Shown: positions 58,101 to 64,000 of the stretch, in pieces
How the letters are laid out: every line of letters starts with the position of its first letter
Position numbering within the stretch: position 1 is the stretch's first letter
From: Trichostrongylus colubriformis
Taxonomy: Eukaryota > Nematoda > Chromadorea > Rhabditida > Trichostrongylidae
DNA length: 64,000 nt
Direction: 5' to 3'
Assembly (NCBI GenBank): GCA_963978905.1
Contig: OZ022256.1
Span: 23,983,886-24,047,885, forward strand
Made by a program: the position numbers and the translations under genes
The notes under the pieces: generated by a model
What the model was told of the DNA's origin: nothing
Database searches by the model: none
The model's input: the letters and a program-made list of their open reading frames with translations, nothing else

Positions 58101-61100
58101 CGTCACTAGCCAGTATAAAATGCGAGCTGTTTAGAGGCTAAATCGGCCTGCCGGGGGTGACGGTTTGGGCACACGGTCAGTAGGGCCACTGGGTCTCGCG
58201 GTGACTATGCACATCCCTCAGTTTCGCTCTCTATAACTGTTTTCTCTAGAGAAAACAACGGAACAGACTTTCAAGGAGGTTATGTGAACAAATTGTCTGA
58301 GTAATTTATGCCGCCAACATTGTTCCGCCCCGGCCGACAACTGAGTGTCGTGCAAGTGTACTCCAGTTTCTCCAGGAAAACGAAGTTAACATTATTGTGA
58401 GACCAAGAGACCAAAACATTGCATTGTGGACTGTTAAAGTATGTAGCCTCCATCTCCATCATAGATCGTATCTGCTTTCAGTTAGAAATTGTATCTAATA
58501 GGAGCTCTATGCAATCATTTACGTGACAAATATCCAACTTTCTCCATATTTACCTTCGCAAATATCTGCTCTACTCTTCGACCGTTATCTTTTATATAAG
58601 CAGACCATCTACGTAGCCAGGCTCTTGAAATTAGTGGTGAGTCAATTGTCTCGCGAAGTGAACGCGCTCATGGGTGACGTGACCTCACATTAATCCGGAA
58701 CACTTGCAACCCCCCCCCCCTCGTCAACTCGCTTTACTCATGAAATGCAGAACGACACGCCGTGCTGCTCCATTGTGATAGGACCCTAAGCCGCTCTTTT
58801 CCAATGTAAATTAGCTACACATCGCCTCTGCTGAAGTGGATGGTTTGTTATCAGAGAACACGTTGTCATTTTGTACTTTCTTCTTACCCCTCGCGATGCC
58901 ATCAAATTAGCGGGAATCAAGAAGGCTTCCCAACCATAAAGTGAAAAAATTGTCGGCTATTTTAAATTATTGGGCTGCGACGTGATTGGCATAAATTTAC
59001 AGTCGGTATGTGGGGGCTGTGAGATCTTGCTTATTTGACTGTTCAGGAAAAGACAGTGTGGCATGCTCATCAATCTGATATTGAGTGAATTTGCTCAGGA
59101 GACCCAATTAGCCCTAGATACAGAATATTGTCCAAATTGAGATTTTGACCCAAACTCGATACAGTAGTGGGATGGACATGGGCACATAGTCACTGCTTAC
59201 TTGTACAAACGAACAACTAGTATTCGGAAGGTCAAGAAAAACCAGTGTGACACACCCATAACGGCGGTAACGTACCGGGTGCTTTTGGACTCGATTATTA
59301 TTGTTGCACTTACACATTCAGAAATTTGACTTTGTGCAACATTCATTTCGAGCAGAAATGTGTCTTTTAGATCTAATGGACGAGATATTTTTTATAATTT
59401 TTATGTATGGTTCAGTGAAGAGATTTGTTCAGGCTGTTCGTGCTTTCGTCGAAAAACTTCCTGTACTTTTCGAACATGCCAGCAGCTCTTCAAATTGTCT
59501 TGGATCTGCCTTGAGGATAGTGCACGAGTTAATTGTGAGTTGCGTGTGCACGGTTGACATTGTTTCACTAAAAATACGACCGTCAGAACGAGGTAAAAAT
59601 TGACTGCTTGAGTATTTTTCTCCTTCTGGCAGTAGTTTGAATAAGAAATTGTAGTAATGCTTTGTTATTGTTTGATAATGGTCCAGAGTTTGGCTAGTTT
59701 CCGGGATGCAGAACGACTTATTCGAGTGCTCGTCCTTATTGTGTCTCCTTTTTCGTATCATCTGAATATCTTTTACAGGCAGAAATAGGTGGGCGTATAA
59801 CAGTGTTTCAAGCGTCCATTCCCAACCTTGGACCAGCAAGCTTGAAGCCACGGGAAGATCCTAACCAAAGAGCAGCGAATGTATGTTGTTAACCTTTCAT
59901 TTTTGATAACTATCCTACTTTATATAATCGGCTAGCTTGTGTGTGTATGTTTGACCGGAAATTCATTTCTCGCGTCGTAGCAAAGCTGGGACCCCGAAAT
60001 TCACAAGTGATATAGGGCGTGGTAAGGGGACCATAGGGGTGGTCGACCAAAAGTGATAACAGTTGATAGGAGCTGATAAGAAGCCTCGAAAGGCAAATGT
60101 AGCCAAATTCGTTTCACCTTTTGGCGGGATTCTGGAGCACCGACACTCACAGGTGTTTTGAGGAGTGGGACGGGCACATCAATGATGGGTGATCCAAATT
60201 GATAACGTTTCATAAGACTCGATAAGAAGCGTCAAAAGGCAAATTTCGCCAAGTTCGTTTCACGTTTCGCGTCAATTCCAGAGCGCTGACACTCTTAGAT
60301 GTTTAACAGGGTGGGGCGGGGGCATTCATAGTGGGTGATCCTATTGATAGCAACTTATAAGATAGGGAGCGTCACAAGGCGAATGTCGTTGAATCCGTTT
60401 CACCTTTCGAGTTAATCCTAGAGCACCGATACTTAATGGTGTTTTGAGGGGTGGGACGGGCACATCAATGGTGGGTGGTAATCTAAATTAATAACCGTTG
60501 ATAAGATTCGATAAGGAGCGTCACAAGGCTAATGTCGCCGAATCGGTTCGCTCTTCTGGCTAACAGTGGAATATTACAGGTATTGCAGGGTACGGGGACC
60601 TTAATGACGACTTTTCGAGACTGATAACGGCTTACAGGGCTGATAAGTGCCATTAAGAAATAAAGAATGGCTAAAATCCTGTACACCGCTTACTACTACT
60701 ATACGACTGCTATAGCAGATGTTCTGATGCTTAGTACCACTAGGCAAACATATTTTGATGTTCTGATATCTGCTGCTGATGTATCGACCGCTAAATTGCC
60801 TGCGATCTACATGGATAAACAAGACGCGATCTCGATTTGTGATGGCAAAGCAAGCGATTCATTCTATCATGCGGTGCCAGCAAAAATAATGGGTAACGAC
60901 CGCTAGAATATGTAAAACTCCAAATAATGCTGCATGTTCACAAAAACGATAAGCATCGATAGCTGCCATATGTATCTAATATGTAGGAAATAGATGCTCA
61001 ACAAGTGGACAAGTTGCTACCATTTGATGCAGTTGCATCCAAAACTTGGTTGAAATCTATCATCTATATGTGAAAAATGCTCAGCAAAAAGTCAACATCG

Positions 61101-64000
61101 ACCAATTTCCCACTGCAAAATTCTATTGTGTTATTCGCGCAGCACTGTGCTATAGCCCAACTGGTTGTCTACAAATACTCTCAGTCGTGTGTCGTAGTAT
61201 CATGACGAGAGATAGGCCCATGGAGAAAATCAGTCGTCAGCTGAACAAATAAGGCACTATTTGTATTTCCTTCGCACCTCGTATGCAAAATTAAAGTGTT
61301 ATGCGGTTTCGGATTGAACCATCGAAACAGTCTGGTCGACTTTCGCATATCTCTTTTATTTGTATGTTTCGTTGGCGAATGTTATTCAATGAAACGTTGT
61401 CCAGGTGAACAGGGTGCAGGGTGGAAAATGAAACGAAAACTCGGCAAATGGCCATTTATGTGCCTCGGTGTGCTGTCTTGATTCCAAATTGCGTGTAACA
61501 AAGTCTAACCTTTTTCGTGTCACCTCCTGCACACAGTCTTGTTTCTTTCGGTTTTCAAGCTTTTTATGGCAGTAGAATCTTTTGGAAGGTCTAGTCATTT
61601 TCAGCGTTTTCATTAATTGATAGTTTCAATTCCACACTGCAACCTACTCAGCTGGGTTTTTTTTTCTTCAGTAACAGTTGCTCCACAACACCGAAAAATT
61701 GAATGAGCTGTATTGAAGTAGATCAAAGTTATCGTTAAAAGCCAAAACCACATATTTTTACCGTTATTATATATGGGTGACGTTCAGCTCTGGTGCGACC
61801 AACATTCTTTATGTCTTGGCTGCGTAAGTACCCGTGTTGGCAGGTCCAAGTTTACGCTCCCAAACTAAGCGAAGTTTCATCCAGTAACACAAGTTTTTAC
61901 GCTTACTTTGTGAATTTTCATTCAATAATGACATCTGTAAATTTGCAAGGATAGATATGCTATTCTTCCAGGAAGTTCAGAATCTCGGACCGGTGACTGA
62001 TTTCTATAAATGTCTTGCCTTGGAGTGTACCGGACATCAAGTGGCTCTAGATTTGTTCATGCTTAATTCGCAGTATGCTGATCTTGCTACACTATGTATG
62101 TCTCGATTTTTACTCGATTTGTGTGTTACTCTTGCATTATGGTATTTTTCAAGCTGAAATGGCTAAGTTCTCCACTGGATGTGTTTACCACTTCCCGAAT
62201 TATCACTGCCTGAACGATACTGTGCAGGTTTGTTGCGACTTTTTCCTTTTTAACTAAATGCTTCCACTTTCTCTTGTCATTAACGTTCATTGCATTGGTA
62301 TAGGTTGCCGCCTGTTGCGCTGTGGACGGCATGGAGCTCTTAGTATTTTGCTATTTTCGAATTGACTATTTCTGATGGGGATTTTGATTATAAGGTGCTT
62401 AGGGAGCAGCATTGCTTAGCTAGTTAAAGGAACCGTCCACGGAAAAATGAGTTTCTTCGTTGCCTTAAATTTATGATGTAGTTGCCTAATGAGGACCGCA
62501 TGCAAAGTTTTATGCGAAAAGTGAGCATTCATATTTTTAATGTTTGATAACTGCTGTTTATCGCCGCAGCTCGCGATGCGAAAGTTACTACAAGGATGCT
62601 GAGTTATGGGCAAAAGCTTCGGTGCCGGACGGGACTCGAACCCGCACTTCATCCTTTCCGGGGACATGTGCTAATCCATTACACTAACACCACCTTCACC
62701 TTAACTCAGCTTTTTCTTTTTGATGAAGTGCGGGTTCGAGTCCCGTCCGGCACCGAAGCTTTTGCCCATAACTCAGCATCCTTGTAGTGAGCATTCAGTT
62801 ATGATACAGCTCCCCAAATTATCGGCCGGTTGGACAGGGCTTCCGAGCAAAAGCCCCTCCCAGTCGTCCACCACGGTCGGGAACGGAGCGTGGGATTGTT
62901 TACGTAAATTTTTGTACCTAGAATGCGTCTCCGACTGCGGCGGACGACGGGTTGGGCCCTCGCTCGGAAGCCCGCCCACCCGGCCGAGACTTTGTGGTGC
63001 CATTTTTCGCTTGAAACTTTGTATGCTGCCCACACTAGGAAAATACAACATAAATATATGGGTAACAGAAAAAACCCATCTTTTCTGTACGATTCCTTGA
63101 ACCATTGCGAAACAACTGCCGGACTTATTCAACACTGCATTCCTTTCTATTCGAGGGAAGCGCATGGTGGTAATGACTTTATTCTGATGCGAGATGGTTT
63201 CAGGTGAAGCGGTTCGAAAAAATCCTCACCAGATATCTCACGCGAAAAATTGGATTCGAAGCCGTTCTACGAATTCGTTGTTCAAGAGGTTGATTATTTA
63301 GTGTGTAGATGCTGCAAATGATTAGGCTGTGACTGATAATAGTTAAGGACTCAGTTTGTCGGCATTTTATGGAAATTTCTTTGTGCGCTCTACTGATCTT
63401 CTTGCTCTCGCTAACGTTAATCCGGACTCAGCAATTGCGGTGCAGGTGATATTCTTGAGTACTTTCAGCGGTATCAGCTGTTCTTGTCATAGTTTCTTTT
63501 GCCTTTTCTGAAAGAGTTGTCATACTATAGTTTCTTTTTACATTTCTGATGCAGTTGTCATTGTATCGCAGGTATGTATGGAGGAGAAATTGTCGACGAC
63601 TGTGTGTTTCCAGGCAGCTCTTCTTTATACATCTAGCAAAGGTATATTATTTACTCCATCTCATGTTAGAGGTACCTTCATCAATACTTCAGGGGATCGT
63701 CGCATCAGAGTTCACACCATGTGTTTACCCACAACTGCAGACCTGGCCCAGGTTTACAATAACTTTGACTTGAAAGCCACAGTGTCCCTTATATCGAAAA
63801 TTGGTGAGTTTCATACATTCAAATGGTTACCGCCTGCCATGTCTGATTTTTAGTTATTTTTTCAATTTTTGTATTTCAGGGGTTGATCGATCCATGTCAG
63901 GCTCGGCGCTAGCTGATTGCAGAGAGGCAATCGTAAATGCAGTCGTTGATGCTCTTGGTGCTTACCATAAAACGATGCGACAAGGCCGCCCCGGTGAATT
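46118..64000 (+). CDS. sec-24.2: SEC24 COPII coat subunit (SEC24A/B type), 3' end beyond window
   Basis: Exons: 46118-46248, 48278-48410, 52187-52363, 52637-52745, 53919-54037, 54336-54544, 54652-54754, 54824-54950, 55027-55136, 56737-56803, 57160-57230, 57371-57467, 57524-57579, 59433-59534, 59779-59880, 61972-62095, 62154-62227, 63204-63288, 63348-63445, 63572-63641, 63693-63803, 63880 to the edge. All phases agree, giving about 799 aa so far (vertebrate SEC24A/B about 1,100-1,270). The N-terminus (about 1-290) is Pro/Gln/Ser-rich and disordered. A zinc finger follows (VRCRYC at about 340 and KCNLC at about 361), then the trunk (VYVFVLDVSAAAVEAG, LPGDDRT), the beta-barrel (RSTDLLALANVNPDSA) and the start of the helical region (DCREAIVNAVVDALGAY). 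The gelsolin-like domain is missing at the edge. It selects cargo into COPII vesicles at the ER with SEC23. The acceptors at 52637, 53919, 62154 and 63348 end AAG instead of CAG. Confidence 0.96.
46891..47637 (-). mobile_element. 750-bp composite element, copy 1 (first sec-24.2 intron)
   Basis: Ends TTAAAGACACCAGGAGGGGG and GGTGCCTTTAA place it in the AAAGGCA group. It contains GGCACCATACCAAGGC-like hairpins and a nested GGGTCAAA element at 47089-47305. It is nearly identical to 50535-51287 in the opposite orientation, including the nested insertion at the same site. Confidence 0.85.
47089..47305. mobile_element. nested GGGTCAAA palindrome in composite copy 1
   Basis: GGGTCAAAT at the left, ATTTGACCC at the right, a G run near 47104, and inverted arms around CCTAGGGTTAGGCTAAAG and TTTTAGCCTAGGC. 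Confidence 0.75.
49210..50040 (-). pseudogene. mariner transposase relic (second sec-24.2 intron)
   Basis: On the - strand, VYTRQVQRLAVAARGK is followed in the same frame by STVTLLQDNARSHAAKSTQ, the second catalytic region of mariner transposases with its aspartate kept. After a frame break comes LPNPPYSPDIFF, and in another frame SDYHLSQL, the third catalytic region. The interrupted frames give misleadingly long open stretches (278 codons in one frame). No clear terminal repeats were found. It is a different mariner lineage from that at 15972. Confidence 0.75.
50535..51287 (+). mobile_element. 750-bp composite element, copy 2 (inverted partner)
   Basis: It begins TTAAAGGCACCGGGAGGGCG and ends CCCCCTCCTGGTGTCTT. 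Read in reverse, copy 1 follows it base for base with few differences (for example CGCCACAGGGCGCTATTTGC and CGTGGCCGAGCCACGC in both). It lies in the intron after the 48278-48410 exon. Confidence 0.85.
50859..51091. mobile_element. nested GGGTCAAA palindrome in composite copy 2
   Basis: GGGTCAAATAAAGTCGGGGG starts it; a run of C and CGACTTTATTTGACTC end it. Because the outer junctions match those in copy 1, the insertion predates duplication of the composite. Confidence 0.75.
55809..56234. mobile_element. inverted-repeat element, family A copy 2 (sec-24.2 intron)
   Basis: Ends AAAGGCACACCACACGATAA and CTCGTGGTCTGTCTTCAA mirror each other and match 1063-2005. The inner arms pair GGCTTACTTTCTTGGGGCAA with its inverse near the right end. 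It is about 425 bp with no coding sequence. Confidence 0.7.
58005..58125. repeat. fragment of an AAAGGCA-family interior
   Basis: AGTAAAACGTCGGAAAAACTGAGAAACAGGAACCC matches, with substitutions, the AACGGCGAAAAAACCGAGAA block of 37138-37550. No terminal repeats are present. Confidence 0.5.
58155..58320. mobile_element. truncated GGGTG family B MITE
   Basis: GGGTGACGGTTTGGGCACAC starts it, followed by GGTCAGTAGGGCCAC and GTGACTATGCACATCCC. These match the right half of 26727-26969 in reverse, then CAAATTGTCTGAGTAATTTA. The far end is missing. Confidence 0.55.
60030..60640. repeat. minisatellite, about 144-bp unit, four or more copies
   Basis: Units contain TTGATAAGA-like, AGGCAAATGTCGCC, CGTTTCACCTTT, GAGCACCGACACT and GGGACGGGCACATCAATG in order. 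The last motif falls near 60168, 60311 (diverged) and 60455. Copies have drifted by roughly 15-25%. It lies in the sec-24.2 intron between 59880 and 61972. Confidence 0.75.
61116..61170. repeat. half copy of the 35185 MITE
   Basis: CAAAATTCTATTGTGTTATTCGCGCAGCACTGTG and TAGCCCAACTGGT match the right end of the element at 35185-35337. The left end is absent. Confidence 0.5.
62587..62788. repeat. perfect 67-bp inverted duplication of a tRNA-like repeat
   Basis: The arms 62587-62653 and 62722-62788 are identical inverses over all 67 bases, separated by 68 bases. Each arm holds the 3' half of a tRNA-like sequence (GGGTTCGAGTCCCG B box) plus AAGCTTTTGCCCATAACTCA. It lies in the sec-24.2 intron between 62227 and 63204. 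Confidence 0.95.
62621..62691 (-). tRNA. tRNA-like pseudogene
   Basis: 71 bases on the - strand. The ends pair (GGTGTTA with CGGCACC, with wobble and one mismatch); there is an A-box-like GTGTAATGGATTAGCAC and a perfect T arm (GCGGGTTCGAGTCCCGT). The anticodon arm does not form a normal 5-bp stem and 7-base loop, and no T33 is evident, so no amino acid is assigned. It is probably the head of a tRNA-derived repeat. Confidence 0.45.

Noticed and set aside
60030..60640. CRISPR-like array
   Set aside because: The repeated unit is about 144 bp with diverged copies and no short repeat/spacer pattern; it is a minisatellite in a eukaryotic intron.
62621..62691. Functional tRNA gene
   Set aside because: The T arm and D arm are good, but the anticodon arm does not fold properly and the acceptor has a mismatch, so I list it only as tRNA-like.

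Overview
The window looks like nuclear DNA of a clade V (strongylid, hookworm-like) nematode. The genes are split into many small exons. Their introns end in TTTCAG-type acceptors and range from about 50 bases to over 5 kb. Three reconstructed proteins resemble metazoan proteins, and the non-coding DNA is packed with Tc1/mariner relics and small inverted-repeat elements. There are no bacterial features, no CRISPR array and no rRNA.

Three protein genes were rebuilt exon by exon with consistent phases. (1) An APMAP / strictosidine-synthase-like membrane-anchored beta-propeller protein lies on the + strand at 19093-23491 (11 exons, 402 aa, complete). (2) ccr-4, the LRR plus exonuclease-endonuclease-phosphatase deadenylase of the CCR4-NOT complex, lies on the - strand at 45077-31606 (12 exons, 578 aa), with a possible extra 621-nt cassette exon at 40525-39905. 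(3) sec-24.2, a COPII cargo adaptor, lies on the + strand from 46118 past the window edge (22 exons seen, about 799 aa). ccr-4 and sec-24.2 are head to head, about 1 kb apart; they are also neighbours in C. elegans (ZC518.3 and ZC518.2). A fourth, partial gene on the - strand (7297-2028) has a phase-consistent chain of exons. I read it as STAT-like (coiled coil plus start of the DNA-binding domain), with moderate confidence.

Layout: 1-7.3 kb, STAT-like gene with elements in its introns; 7.3-19 kb, repeats, a mariner copy and a palindromic Tc1-like copy; 19-23.5 kb, APMAP-like gene; 23.5-31.6 kb, foldback elements, a THAP-like relic and hairpins; 31.6-45.1 kb, ccr-4; 46.1-64 kb, sec-24.2. 

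The most unusual content is structural. Several families of inverted-repeat elements occur, some with clean 10-bp target duplications. Two nearly identical 750-bp composites lie in opposite orientation around the second exon of sec-24.2. A Tc1-like copy has had its second end replaced by an inverted copy of its first. There is also a set of perfect or near-perfect snap-back duplications, one of which copies coding exon sequence. No new multi-gene system is evident.
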